Shown here piece by piece: positions 52,006 to 61,521 of a stretch of 64,000 bases of DNA. The stretch lies in contig DAIDHP010000013.1 in NCBI GenBank assembly GCA_027459625.1, positions 22,398-86,397 of the forward strand. Reading direction: 5' to 3'. The notes under the pieces were generated by a model that was not told where the DNA came from, did no database searches, and saw only the letters and a list, made by a program, of their open reading frames with translations. A program made the translations under genes and the position numbers. This stretch comes from Chthonomonadales bacterium. Lineage in GTDB: Bacteria > Armatimonadota > Chthonomonadetes > Chthonomonadales > CAJBBX01. Numbering within the stretch: the stretch's first letter is position 1; each line of letters starts with the position of its first letter.

Positions 52006-53919
52006 ATGTTAACTGCCATACTGGATGCCTTACCGGCTTTAATCACGTTAATAGACCACAATGGTAAAATTGTATTTGTTAACTCCCGCTGGCGGGAAAC
52101 GGCTATGTTACGACAAATTGAGGCGCCTGATAACTGGGTAGGCCAACATTATTTGAGCATCTTCCAATCCTCGATCGGGAAACACGCCGACATCCAAACG
52201 GTCGGCGCCGCCATACAAAACGCCATAAAAGGCGAGCCGACGGGATCCCCAATTGAATATCCTTTTCTTTCAGATGAAGGCAGGCGTTGGTTTGAGATGA
52301 AACCGACGCCTTTGTCGTTCCATGGTGAAAAATACGTCTTGCTGGTGCACTCGGATATCACTGAGCGAATGGAATATGAGAAAAGGTTGGAAGAGATCGA
52401 ATCCCGCTTGAGAGAGACGCTTCATATCACCAGGATGGGAACTTCAACCTACTTTCCCGAAACGGGTGTTTTGGAATGGTCCGAGGAAACATTCCGCATC
52501 CTGGGTTTTGATCCCGCCAGACCCGTTCCAACGAGGGAGGAGGTTTTCAGAAGAATCCATCCGGAGGACAATGATATATATCAGCCGATGTATCAGCATG
52601 CGATGGCAACGGGGGAGAGTTTCGAAATGGATTTGCGTATCATCTCCTCGTCCACGCCTACGAAATGGATTCGCCTCATTGTGATTCCTAAAAAGAATCA
52701 GAACAACAAAGTGGATCAAATCTACACGCTTGTCATGGATATCTCGGAGCACAAATCGATGGAGGACCGGTTATTAAACTCTCAATCGCTTGAAAAAGTC
52801 GGGCGACTAGCCGGCGGCATCGCACATGAATTCAACAACATCCTTACGGCGATCGAGGGATATGCGGAGATCGCCCTTTCCGAGTTATCCCCATTCGGTT
52901 CCGTGCGAAACCATCTGCAGCAGATAAACCGCGCCGCCGCGCGCGCCGCTCATTTGACAAGTCAACTGCTCTCCTTCGCCCGCAAGCAGATAATGACCTA
53001 CCATGTGACGGGTTTAAATGATCTGATCCTGCAAATGCAACCCGAGTTAACGAAAATGATGGGTTCTCGCATTTCGTTGGATTTGAAATTGGAAAAAACC
53101 CCTTGGAGCATCAAAGCGGACCCGTGCCAAATACAGGAGGTGATCAGAGAGATAGCAAGTAACTCCAAGGATTCCATGCAGGATGGAGGTACGTTCATCA
53201 TTGAAACCTCGAACATATTCGTTGATTTGGAGTTTGAAAGGCTCCATCCCGATTTGCATACGGGAAACTACGTCTTATTAACCATCAGCGATAACGGTGA
53301 AGGGATGTCCCTGGAAACCCAAGCGAGTGTATTCGATCCCTACTTCTCCACCAGCGAATTTGGAATTGGACACGGATTTGGACTTGCGGCGTCTTACGGA
53401 ATCATCAAGCAGCATGGAGGACATATTTGGCTTTACAGCGAGCCGGGCCACGGAACGACCTTCAAAATCCTGTTTCCGCGCTGTGACGAACCTTTGGAAA
53501 ATCCGGAGACAATTAATATTAAATCTTCGGACACGGGTATCGAAACGATCTGCGTCATCCTCGGGCAGGATATGCTTCGGGATATCACCGTCGCCACCCT
53601 AAGAACCAAGGGATACACCGTCCTTGAGGCTGGAACTTGTCATGCCGCGTTGACTATAATGCAAAAGTTTCAAGCTCCAATCAAAATGATGATCTCGGAT
53701 ACGCTCTTCACATCCGAGCGTGAAACAAGCCTCAAAGACTATATTCTAAGCAATTTGCCTGACATCCGGATACTGTATCTTTCATCCGAATCAAACATTT
53801 CCGAATTGGAGAACATCTCTCCGCAAATGGCTTTGTATCAACTGGACATGCCGTTCTCCTCTCACATGCTGCTTCAAAAAGTGAGAGAGGTTCTGGACGA
53901 GATGCGAAACCGCAAATAA
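52006..53919 (+). CDS. PAS-domain sensor histidine kinase with degenerate receiver domain
   Basis: A 637-residue cytosolic hybrid kinase. Two PAS domains (about 1-120 and 125-250), then HisKA with the phospho-accepting His in GRLAGGIAHEFNNILTAI, and HATPase_c (NSKDSMQDGG, DNGEGMSLE, GHGFGLAASYGIIKQHGG). The C-terminal 120 residues have a receiver fold (TICVILGQDMLRDI, MMISDTLFTS, LYQLDMPFS): the phospho-acceptor Asp is kept, but the acidic pair at the start and the conserved Lys (here Asp) are missing, so it probably cannot be phosphorylated normally. No partner regulator is adjacent. SD AAGGAAA precedes ATG 52006. Confidence 0.92.
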   Translation: MLTAILDALPALITLIDHNGKIVFVNSRWRETAMLRQIEAPDNWVGQHYLSIFQSSIGKHADIQTVGAAIQNAIKGEPTGSPIEYPFLSDEGRRWFEMKPTPLSFHGEKYVLLVHSDITERMEYEKRLEEIESRLRETLHITRMGTSTYFPETGVLEWSEETFRILGFDPARPVPTREEVFRRIHPEDNDIYQPMYQHAMATGESFEMDLRIISSSTPTKWIRLIVIPKKNQNNKVDQIYTLVMDISEHKSMEDRLLNSQSLEKVGRLAGGIAHEFNNILTAIEGYAEIALSELSPFGSVRNHLQQINRAAARAAHLTSQLLSFARKQIMTYHVTGLNDLILQMQPELTKMMGSRISLDLKLEKTPWSIKADPCQIQEVIREIASNSKDSMQDGGTFIIETSNIFVDLEFERLHPDLHTGNYVLLTISDNGEGMSLETQASVFDPYFSTSEFGIGHGFGLAASYGIIKQHGGHIWLYSEPGHGTTFKILFPRCDEPLENPETINIKSSDTGIETICVILGQDMLRDITVATLRTKGYTVLEAGTCHAALTIMQKFQAPIKMMISDTLFTSERETSLKDYILSNLPDIRILYLSSESNISELENISPQMALYQLDMPFSSHMLLQKVREVLDEMRNRK

Positions 53920-53925
53920 CTCAAA

Positions 53926-53951
53926 GGAGATTATCCCTGAGGATGGTCTCC
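53926..53951 (+). terminator. Hairpin after the sensor kinase gene
   Basis: GGAGA/TCTCC outer and ATCC/GGAT inner stems with a CTGA loop just after the kinase stop. No T tract; weak terminator or stabiliser. Confidence 0.45.
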
Positions 53952-54074
53952 AACTTATGCTCCCTTATTCTTCTTCCTCCAAACGCGCCGTTATGGTAAA
54001 ATAGCCTAACGGATTGAGGAGCATCCATCGCGTTTTTCACTCTGATCATTCGTTGAGAGATTTGCTAAATTCAT

Positions 54075-54100
54075 GAAATCGGGCGCATGGCGCCTATTTC
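54075..54100 (+). promoter_or_regulatory. Hairpin in the region upstream of uvrC
   Basis: GAAAT/ATTTC (5 bp) around GGCGC-ATG-GCGCC (5 bp). It lies about 100 nt before the likely uvrC start and would overlap the upstream in-frame ATG at 54087. Possible leader structure. Confidence 0.4.
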
Positions 54101-54200
54101 ACGTTCGATAAACATACAAACTCGAATTTTGCATGCACCTGAATCGATCCTAAACGATGGTGAAATGGATGAGGCTCCGCATTTCCGCGTTGCGATAAGT

Positions 54201-56054
54201 ATGACTAACGAACTTCCGATTACCGTACAGGAAAAATTAAACTCCCTTCCAGTCAACTCCGGATGCTACCTCTTCCACGACGACGACGGAAAGATCATCT
54301 ACGTGGGTAAGGCGATCAATCTCCGTAACCGAGTGCGATCCTATTTCCATCCCTCCGCCAACCACTCCCTAAAGACGAAGCGTTTGGTCGACGCCATATG
54401 CGACTTGGAGTATATCGTCACCGAAAGCGAGTTGGAGGCGCTGGTGCTTGAATGCAATCTCATCAAGAAGCATCAGCCCTACTATAATGTCCGTCTTAGG
54501 GATGACAAGCACTATCCCTACCTTTGCGTCACGGTCTCCGAGCCCTTCCCAAGGCTTCTCATGACTCGCAGGATTCGCCAGGACGGCAATCGCTACTTCG
54601 GTCCCTACTCCTCCAACCGCGCCGTCTATGCCACCATGGATATCATCAAAAGAGTGTTTCCGCTTGTCTCCTGCGGCAAACGCTTTGATGGCAGACCGGT
54701 GCAAAAACCCTGTCTCTACTACCACATGAACCGCTGTCTCGCTCCATGCGCTGGATTGGCGGATCAAGGGCAGTACCGTGAATCGGTCAAGGAGGTGATC
54801 GCTTTCCTTGAGGGCAGGCAGGAGCAGGTCGTTAAGGAGCTTCGCCAACGGATGGAGGAGGCAGCGGAGAGCCTTCATTTCGAACTCGCCTCCCGCCTTC
54901 GAGATCAGATTCTCGCTGTGGAGGAGGTCATGGCGCGTCAGAAGGTCATAAGTTCTCAATTGCTCGACCAGGATGTGGTCGCAGTGATTCGTGAGGACGG
55001 CGGAGCTTGCGTGCAGATGTTCTATATTCGCGGCGGAAAACTGGTGGGGCAGAACAACTTTCTTCTGGAGGGAACGGAAGAGGAGGAGGGCATGGATGTC
55101 TCCGTGCAGCAGTTTGTCAAGCAGTATTACCAGAACGCCCCCTATATCCCGCAGGAGATCATCCTGCCCTGCGATATCGACGAAGTGACGATCGTACAGC
55201 AATGGCTTCGTCAAAAGCGGGGGAAAAAGGTGGAGATAACCGTGCCTCACAGGGGCGACAAGAAGCGGTTGCTGGATATGGCGACGGAGAACGCCTCTCA
55301 TGCCTTGGAGAGAATGAAGGCGGAGATGCGAGCCAGCCTCGGCAACAGAGAGCGAGCTTTGACGGAGTTGGCGGACGCACTGGGCTTGGAAAATCCTCCG
55401 ACGAGAATTGAATGCTACGATATCTCGAATTTCCAGGCGGATTATTTCGTCGGCTCGATGGTGACGTTCGTAAACGGGGAGGAGAGCAAAACCGATTATC
55501 GGCGTTTTAAGATCAAAAATCATGAGGGCAAGCCCAATGATTTCGCCATGATCCGCGAAACGATTACGCGCAGGTTAAACGAGAGCAAGCGAAATAACGA
55601 GAAATTCTCGGAGTTGCCGGACCTCATCATCGTGGACGGCGGCAAGGGGCAACTCAACTCCGCGCTTGAAGCGATGCAGGAAACGGGGGTGTTCGTGAAA
55701 GCCTGCGGGCTTGCGAAGCGATTCGAACTTTTGTATGTGCCCGAAACCTCAGAACCGGTGGCTCTCCCGCGATCCTCGCAGGCTCTGTTTCTCGTCCAAA
55801 GAATTCGCGACGAGGCGCATCGGTTTGCGAACGCCTATCGTGTGAAGCTTCAAGCCAAAAAACAGACTCACAACACGCTTGAGGAGATACCCGGAATCGG
55901 TCCGGTGCGGAAGAGAGCGCTCCTGCGCTATTTTGGATCGCTGGATAAGGTGCGGGAGGCGAATCTGGAGGAACTGATTCAGGCTCCCGCAATGACTCGT
56001 AAATCCGCCGAGACGGTGATGAAATTCCTCCATCCAGAATCAGCGGAGGATTAA
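54201..56054 (+). CDS. uvrC: Excinuclease ABC subunit C
   Basis: A 617-residue dual-incision nuclease of nucleotide excision repair. GIY-YIG domain about 10-95 (SGCYLFHDDDGKIIYVGKAI), a Cys-rich region (CLYYHMNRCLAPCAG), a UVR motif, the RNase H-like endonuclease domain (RIECYDISNFQADYFVGSM, LIIVDGGKGQL) and tandem helix-hairpin-helix (EIPGIGPVRKRALL). ATG 54201 gives a family-typical N-terminus and length; in-frame ATGs at 54165 and 54087 exist and none has a good SD. Confidence 0.94.
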   Translation: MTNELPITVQEKLNSLPVNSGCYLFHDDDGKIIYVGKAINLRNRVRSYFHPSANHSLKTKRLVDAICDLEYIVTESELEALVLECNLIKKHQPYYNVRLRDDKHYPYLCVTVSEPFPRLLMTRRIRQDGNRYFGPYSSNRAVYATMDIIKRVFPLVSCGKRFDGRPVQKPCLYYHMNRCLAPCAGLADQGQYRESVKEVIAFLEGRQEQVVKELRQRMEEAAESLHFELASRLRDQILAVEEVMARQKVISSQLLDQDVVAVIREDGGACVQMFYIRGGKLVGQNNFLLEGTEEEEGMDVSVQQFVKQYYQNAPYIPQEIILPCDIDEVTIVQQWLRQKRGKKVEITVPHRGDKKRLLDMATENASHALERMKAEMRASLGNRERALTELADALGLENPPTRIECYDISNFQADYFVGSMVTFVNGEESKTDYRRFKIKNHEGKPNDFAMIRETITRRLNESKRNNEKFSELPDLIIVDGGKGQLNSALEAMQETGVFVKACGLAKRFELLYVPETSEPVALPRSSQALFLVQRIRDEAHRFANAYRVKLQAKKQTHNTLEEIPGIGPVRKRALLRYFGSLDKVREANLEELIQAPAMTRKSAETVMKFLHPESAED

Positions 56055-56101
56055 CCGTTTTTTTCCATTCGCGCCCGACGTAAACCCCGTCAGCCCCCAA
56101 C

Positions 56102-56509
56102 TCATTCTCGTTCGCAATTGACCATCCACGGCGTGCCATATTTGTCTATCAGCATACCGAAACGGTGCGCCCAGAATGTCTCCTGCATGGACATTTGAAT
56201 GTCACCGTTCTCTCCAAGTGCGGCGAAAATACGTTCAGCCTCCTTGGGATCATTGACGGTAATCGAGTTGCAATACCCGGCAGGCTTGGAGTAATAGTGG
56301 GGCGGGCTGTCTCCCCCCATGATGGTATTTTCGCCAACTTCCAGACGCGCGTGGATGATCCTCTTCAGCATATCCGGTGCTGTTTTCTCCACCATGGGTG
56401 AATCCTCATATCTCATCATGGCGACGATTTTGCCGCCAAAACATTTCTCGTAAAAACGAAAAGCCTCCTCGCATGCGCCGTTAAATGAGAGATAGGCGTT
56501 TATCCGCAT
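56102..56509 (-). CDS. PhnB-like VOC (glyoxalase-fold) protein
   Basis: A 135-residue glyoxalase/bleomycin-resistance-fold protein of the PhnB type: NAYLSFNGACEEAFRFYEKC, GGKIVAMMRYEDSP, SITVNDPKEAERIF, FGMLIDKYGTPWMVN. Function of the family is unsettled. ATG 56509 has AGAAAGGA 8 nt upstream. Convergent with uvrC. Confidence 0.9.
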   Translation of the reverse strand: MRINAYLSFNGACEEAFRFYEKCFGGKIVAMMRYEDSPMVEKTAPDMLKRIIHARLEVGENTIMGGDSPPHYYSKPAGYCNSITVNDPKEAERIFAALGENGDIQMSMQETFWAHRFGMLIDKYGTPWMVNCERE

Positions 56510-56696
56510 CTGCGTATCCTTTCTTAAAACGAGTGAATGATGCGACCGGTTTGGTTCGATACGAAGTGGTAAAACGCGGGATTCCAAATCACTCTTTTAC
56601 TAATTAACGTCTTGCAAACCGACACATCATCGGTGTAAAACAAACAGATACTCATCCCCTTACGACCCTATCACGGCAAGAATTCCCGTTCCGCGA

Positions 56697-57770
56697 TCAG
56701 GTTTGTTTGAGAACTATTTTCACGCATGCATAGTGACGTAATTGCGGCGCCAATATCTTCATCCTTCCGTTATCCGAACTCACAATCACGGGAGGTGTTC
56801 CATCAGGAGATAGTGTGGTAATCTTCGCGCCTTCGGTCGCAACGCTCGGAAGATTCATCTCGATGTTAGTCAAGGGAATCATAACGTCCCTCTCCAAATC
56901 CACATTGAAATTCACCATGTCTATGAACAAATTCCCGCCATCCCGCGAACGCCATAAAAACAAACCAGCCTCAACCGGCGCCGACGATGCGTCGATGATT
57001 CGCTTTACAGGCAGCATTTGAAGCATCTCCCCAAGCATTCCCGACCTTCCCGGAATGTCGAGATAGTAATTCATCCCGAGAGGATCGGGACTCCAACGAA
57101 CCGCGCCCTTCCCCAGTTTTGACAAGCCGGTATGCATGCTCCCCTTGAACGACGTATTCAGCGGAGAGTTCCTCCTTTCGGCAAAATTCCGCTCCGGACC
57201 ATGTCTTGAGCCGATCATCCCGGTCGCCACAAGATTCCCACCGCTTTTGGTCCACTGAAGGATCGCCTCGCAGGCGGCATCCTCCAGGCAAATGGCGTCC
57301 GGAACGATGAGAGTTTGAAATTCCGAAAGGTGCGAAGCGTCAAGTTTCCAATCCGGCAACACTCGATAAGGCAGGTGGGCGTCCGTCATCATGGTTCCCC
57401 AGCCCCAATGCCCGAAGATATGCGGCTGGCGGTCCAAATCAGGAAAGCCCCCGGGCGCCAACTCGAAGAGTTGATTGTCCGGTGAGAAGAGAATGGCGGT
57501 ATCCGCCCAAGGCACACGAATACCGAACTGATCCTCATTGCTCCTGATAAACTCGTTCCACCATGCGTGGTCCTCCGCGGAACCCGCCACGTTGTTGCCA
57601 TTGTCGGGCTGGCATAGCAGAAAGGCGCCATTGGCGAACGCCTCCGAGAGGAGAGTTCGCGCAAGTGACGAGCTATTCGTATATTTCGCCGAATCTCCGT
57701 TGAGATAATACCAAGCGGAGGAGAAAACCCCTTTTTGGTGCTCCAGCGCGGCACGATACACCACCGTCAT
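56697..57770 (-). CDS. Glycosidase-like protein, C-terminal part after a frameshift
   Basis: A frame open through residues that continue the preceding ORF. The first sensible residues (TLPPHGKMTVVYRAALEHQK) join on to the upstream half when one base is removed at 57792-57793. It contains a trimerisation-like alpha/beta domain (LIVPDAICLEDAACEAILQW) and a terminal beta-domain. The ATG at 57770 is internal and has no SD. Alone it is unlikely to be a functional protein; it belongs with 57673-59190. Confidence 0.75.
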   Translation of the reverse strand: MTVVYRAALEHQKGVFSSAWYYLNGDSAKYTNSSSLARTLLSEAFANGAFLLCQPDNGNNVAGSAEDHAWWNEFIRSNEDQFGIRVPWADTAILFSPDNQLFELAPGGFPDLDRQPHIFGHWGWGTMMTDAHLPYRVLPDWKLDASHLSEFQTLIVPDAICLEDAACEAILQWTKSGGNLVATGMIGSRHGPERNFAERRNSPLNTSFKGSMHTGLSKLGKGAVRWSPDPLGMNYYLDIPGRSGMLGEMLQMLPVKRIIDASSAPVEAGLFLWRSRDGGNLFIDMVNFNVDLERDVMIPLTNIEMNLPSVATEGAKITTLSPDGTPPVIVSSDNGRMKILAPQLRHYACVKIVLKQT

Positions 57771-59190
57771 CTTGCCATGAGGCGGAAGGGTGGATCCCTC
57801 TGCTGCCTGTACCCATGTGCCAGCCGGGAGTAAGCTCGCAGTTCACCATGTCCAGCCAGGCGTCCCGTGTCCATCCCAAGCCGTAGAGCGGTATGTCATT
57901 GCCCTGTATGCAGAAATCGGGTCTCCCCTGTTTCGTGGCGACAGTATGGATGTTATCGTAAAACTCCTTTAAATCCTGTCTTGCGGCCTTTTGCCGAAAT
58001 GCCTTGAACGCATTCCATACGGTGTCATCCCTCCATCGCTTGTCGCGCCAGGCGGGATCGTCGTATTTGGAGGCGTCCTTCGCGCCGAAACGAACGGCGG
58101 CTTGCTTGAGTCTTAGTCTTACATCGAAATCCGGCTGGATAGAGCGATAGGACTGATGGAAGCGATGAACCGACCATTCCCCGAATGCTTTCTCGACGGG
58201 AGGATACCCAAAATTATCCCAAGGGGAGTAGTTGTCGCACCACACGCCATCCACCCCGGCTTTGGCGATCTCCCTCAAGGATTCCTTTGCGTATTCCCGC
58301 CAAAACGGAGCGGAGAGGTCCTTGTGCACGCTGATAATCCCGCAATACACGATCCCACCACCATTGTTTGCGGGAAACCCATCCACGTCATCCTTTTTTG
58401 GGTCGGCGGGAAACAAGCCATGGGTCGAAGCGGCCCCTATGCAGGGTGAGAACTGGGGACGCAACGCACCGTTCACATCCTTCGACCCACACGCATCGTA
58501 AATCATCGCGCTAAGGGGATATATCTTTCCGGGAAGCCATCCCGTCGCCTTGCTCCCATCCGGATAGCGCGGTGCGGGCAAGCCAAGCCGTTTCGAGGCG
58601 AGATAGGGGAGAATAAAGTCCTCGTCATTCACGGTGTTATGGATTCCCACCCACCGTATTTCATTCCCTTTGGGAAGATTGGGGACGTTCCAACTCCAAG
58701 CGGTTCGAAGGAGGAGCGGAAATTGCGGATCGGAGGCGTTTCTCTCAAACCCGCCGTTCGCCAAGTGGTTCAGCGCCGCAACGTAGATCATGCAGTCTCC
58801 GAACCCCTCGATGTAGGTGATCACCCTCGCTCCTGCTTTCCGGAGGGTGTCGAAACCGGAGCGATCCTCAATCTCCGTGAGCCGCTGCCCGAGAGGCCCC
58901 CAGGTGGGGTCGGACGCCATGCTGAAGATATCCATTCGCGCTCGGGCGTTCCGAAGGAGCTTGGAATCCCCTTGGGTGAAGGTGGGGAACCGACACCACC
59001 AGTAGTGATCCTCGGGATGCGCCGTCAAGCCGGCGGTTTCGCGGGAGATCATCTTTCGCTCCTCGGCGAAAGACTCCGAGGAGCATAGCAGAATCAATCC
59101 CACTCGAAACACAAAGCCAAGGAGTGTTCGACGATCCATAGCCGTTCCGGGGATGGGATTTTTCGGGGGATGCGAGACTGGCTTTTTCAT
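57673..59190 (-). CDS. Exported glycosidase-like protein, N-terminal part before a frameshift
   Basis: A 505-residue ORF: an N-terminal signal region with RR (MDRRTLLGFVFRVGLILL) and a TIM-barrel-like body (WWCRFPTFTQGDSKLLRNAR, AGVDGVWCDNYSPWDNFG, MVNCELTPGWHMGTGSRG). Its last residues are out of frame with the rest of the family pattern; the homologous continuation is in the +1 frame. GGAGTG lies 7 nt before ATG 59190. Family: GH-like proteins with a beta-galactosidase-type trimerisation domain. Probably one gene broken by a single-base insertion or a sequencing error. Confidence 0.75.
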   Translation of the reverse strand: MKKPVSHPPKNPIPGTAMDRRTLLGFVFRVGLILLCSSESFAEERKMISRETAGLTAHPEDHYWWCRFPTFTQGDSKLLRNARARMDIFSMASDPTWGPLGQRLTEIEDRSGFDTLRKAGARVITYIEGFGDCMIYVAALNHLANGGFERNASDPQFPLLLRTAWSWNVPNLPKGNEIRWVGIHNTVNDEDFILPYLASKRLGLPAPRYPDGSKATGWLPGKIYPLSAMIYDACGSKDVNGALRPQFSPCIGAASTHGLFPADPKKDDVDGFPANNGGGIVYCGIISVHKDLSAPFWREYAKESLREIAKAGVDGVWCDNYSPWDNFGYPPVEKAFGEWSVHRFHQSYRSIQPDFDVRLRLKQAAVRFGAKDASKYDDPAWRDKRWRDDTVWNAFKAFRQKAARQDLKEFYDNIHTVATKQGRPDFCIQGNDIPLYGLGWTRDAWLDMVNCELTPGWHMGTGSRGIHPSASWQDDGGVSCRAGAPKRGFLLRLVLSQRRFGEIYE

Positions 59191-59320
59191 CGACGCACTC
59201 CAAAATTAGGGGAGGGATATCGCTTTATGGCATATTTCCGCATCTTTACCAAGCAAAGAAATGGATTGGATCGAGCAACCATTCAAATAGCGCTTGGGAC
59301 TCTTAACCATGCCGATAAAT

Positions 59321-59348
59321 ATAATAGTGGCTTAGTCATCGGCATCAA
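59321..59348 (-). promoter_or_regulatory. Candidate promoter for the 59190 glycosidase
   Basis: TTGATG (59348 to 59343), a 16-bp spacer and TATTAT (59326 to 59321) on the minus strand. It overlaps the 3' end of the restriction endonuclease gene and an 8-bp inverted repeat ATGCCGAT/ATCGGCAT (59309-59316 with 59338-59345). Confidence 0.5.
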
Positions 59349-59880
59349 TTAAAATAACCTTCACAGGTACGGCGGGAAAGTGTCTTTTTAATCGCTCGAT
59401 ATCGTATACTAGCTGTTCTCCATAGGAAACTCCTGTGGACATTTGACAATGCAATGAATGGCAGGGAACGATCTCAACGCCGACATCGGCCTTATTTTCG
59501 TTGAAGAAATATTGAAACTTAGCCATATCGTAGAACATGAAAGCATACTTCCCGAACTGAACTTCAACGAGAACCTTTTCCTTTACAAAGTCAATCTGTT
59601 TGAACGCGCCGTTGATACGCGCCGAACTATTTGGGAGTGTGATGGAATAGGTATCTCGGAGCTCCGAAAAATCCTTATCATTAAATTCCCGAGCGAATTG
59701 GAGATTCATATCTTTTGGAGAGTATAGCTTCTTGTCTTTCATAGTCTTCTCTTCGCTGATCTTAATTTTATTCGCCTTGACTTTCGCGATAACTTCGTAA
59801 ATTTCATATTCGTATTCCGGATAACGAACCTTCAATATTTCGGTTCCTCCCAGATGGGAATACTCATAGATAATTTTCAT
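59332..59880 (-). CDS. BglII-family type II restriction endonuclease
   Basis: A 182-residue protein resembling the BglII/BstYI endonuclease family. The likely metal-site region is VKEKVLVEVQFGKYAFMFYD (acidic residue and E-x-Q-x-x-K pattern), preceded by INGAFKQIDF. It would cut unmethylated DNA at a GATC-centred or related site; the specificity is not readable. It starts 21 nt after the methyltransferase stop on the same strand, forming a standard restriction-modification pair. Confidence 0.8.
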   Translation of the reverse strand: MKIIYEYSHLGGTEILKVRYPEYEYEIYEVIAKVKANKIKISEEKTMKDKKLYSPKDMNLQFAREFNDKDFSELRDTYSITLPNSSARINGAFKQIDFVKEKVLVEVQFGKYAFMFYDMAKFQYFFNENKADVGVEIVPCHSLHCQMSTGVSYGEQLVYDIERLKRHFPAVPVKVILIDADD

Positions 59881-59901
59881 GGATTATTGTTCCACCTTCC
59901 A

Positions 59902-60834
59902 CTAACCCTCTGTTTCGGTAAATAGCGTAGGGGATTCCTCATTGCATCCCAAGGCGACAATTTGCGGGGGAGCGTTTCTTGAAGGAGCATCGGGATCATA
60001 AACCGATCTGTCCATAGGACGTATTTTTAGGTTCCCATTTTCCGCTTGATGAACTCTATCGATCGCGATTTCAACGTATTCCAACATGATTTCCGCACCT
60101 ATGGCTTTTCGGCCATGCATGAGAGCGGCGATAGCGGTCGATCCAACCCCCATAAATGGGTCAAGTACCCAATCCCCTTCCGCTGTCATGGCGAGTACCA
60201 GACGTTCTATCAATTCAACCGGAAACTGACATGGATGGTTCGTTTTTTCTATGTGATTTGACTTTACATTGGGAATCTCCCAGACATCCGCTGGATTTTT
60301 GCCGAGAGGGTTGCCGGAAAGCTCCCCTTTGAGTGGTCCTTTGAAATGCTTTTTCCCTGGGTATTTTTGGGGGACGCGGACAGAATCGAGATTAAAGAGA
60401 TATTGGTTACTTTTCGTAAACCATAGAATCACTTCATATCTTCCTGAGAATCGCTTGGATGCGTGCAAACCGTGACCGAAATGCCATATGATGCGGTTCC
60501 TCAGGTGCATTTTAAGTGAGGAAAAAACGGGGTACAGCAAAATATCCAAGGGAATGATTTCACCGTTTTCCACATAATTGCCAACCTGCCAGCAAATGCT
60601 GCCGTTATCCGCAAGGACACGCGAGCATTCCGTAATGACGCGAGTTTGGTCCTCCATATATTGATTCAATAATAGTTTGCTCTCATATTCCTTGCCGAGG
60701 TTGTATGGAGGAGATGTCACAACGAGGCGAACGCTCCCTGATGGCACTTGTGACAGCATGTCAAGACAGTCCCCATTATAAAGGACATAGTCGCTGCCGG
60801 GATCATAGTTTTCAGAAATCGTTATTTTAGTCAT
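59902..60834 (-). CDS. Beta-class DNA methyltransferase (type II R-M)
   Basis: A 310-residue SAM-dependent amino-methyltransferase. The catalytic motif IV TSPPYN is N-terminal to motif I DPFMGVGSTA, the beta-class order used by N6-adenine and N4-cytosine enzymes. M.BglII-type N4C modification would fit the neighbouring endonuclease. It precedes and probably protects against the endonuclease. Confidence 0.93.
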   Translation of the reverse strand: MTKITISENYDPGSDYVLYNGDCLDMLSQVPSGSVRLVVTSPPYNLGKEYESKLLLNQYMEDQTRVITECSRVLADNGSICWQVGNYVENGEIIPLDILLYPVFSSLKMHLRNRIIWHFGHGLHASKRFSGRYEVILWFTKSNQYLFNLDSVRVPQKYPGKKHFKGPLKGELSGNPLGKNPADVWEIPNVKSNHIEKTNHPCQFPVELIERLVLAMTAEGDWVLDPFMGVGSTAIAALMHGRKAIGAEIMLEYVEIAIDRVHQAENGNLKIRPMDRSVYDPDAPSRNAPPQIVALGCNEESPTLFTETEG

Positions 60835-61487
60835 ATATTACATCAATACCGTTCTTTGAGTCATGGGTCCAAGGATCATGCACTGTTGTGAGATGACAAT
60901 CACGTGAGTGAGCGCCAATGTGTATCGTGAAGATTATTATATGAGCACCCGTCAGATATACGAGTGATTAAACTAATCCAAAGGAAAACCGGATATGTAA
61001 ATTATATCAACCCGCAGACGAAAAAAGCAAGCATCATTAAGCATAACAGGATTGCCGGCGGAGATGTGCGGGGGCGTTAGTGGGATGCAGTTCATGGATC
61101 TTATCATGGGACATAGTCATGTCCAACTATAAGGGTTCAATTATCCAATAAATGAGCATGATACCCCCATGTTCTCCATCATCTCCGCGGACACATATGT
61201 TTCCCTGACACATACACATGTAGAGGTCAATTCCCGACACCGGAGTCTGAATGAACCTGTCCAAATCCCGAAACAATCCCGACGATAGCCAGCGAGCAAT
61301 GAGTTCTAACGTCAGTTTCCTAGTCAGGTCGTAAAACGGCATTGGAGTTATCAAGGATCACAGAGTTCTTGGTTCCCAGCCTCTTGTAGGACTCGAATAT
61401 GATGTTGTCTACGGCTTTCACCCCGTCGGGCCCAGCTACTCCATTCTTCGCATTTCATCTCATGGGCAGAACGCGCCCCCATTTCCG
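60835..61487. other. Gap between the methyltransferase gene and the isolated CRISPR repeat
   Basis: No supported gene in about 650 nt. An ORF at 61127-61354 (minus) has no SD or similarity I can recognise. A short palindrome GGACAT-AGTC-ATGTCC (61109-61124) is present. Confidence 0.45.
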
Positions 61488-61521
61488 TCAATCCTCACCG
61501 GCGATCGCTCGTCGGTGCAAC
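61488..61521 (-). repeat. Isolated decayed CRISPR repeat
   Basis: 34 nt match the last 34 nt of the array repeat with two substitutions (A to G and C to T); the first three positions differ. It lies 1.7 kb from the array with no neighbouring repeat. Confidence 0.9.

Noticed and set aside
61127..61354. 75-aa minus-strand ORF
   Set aside because: No SD, no recognisable fold, in a degenerate gap; kept only as a gap note.
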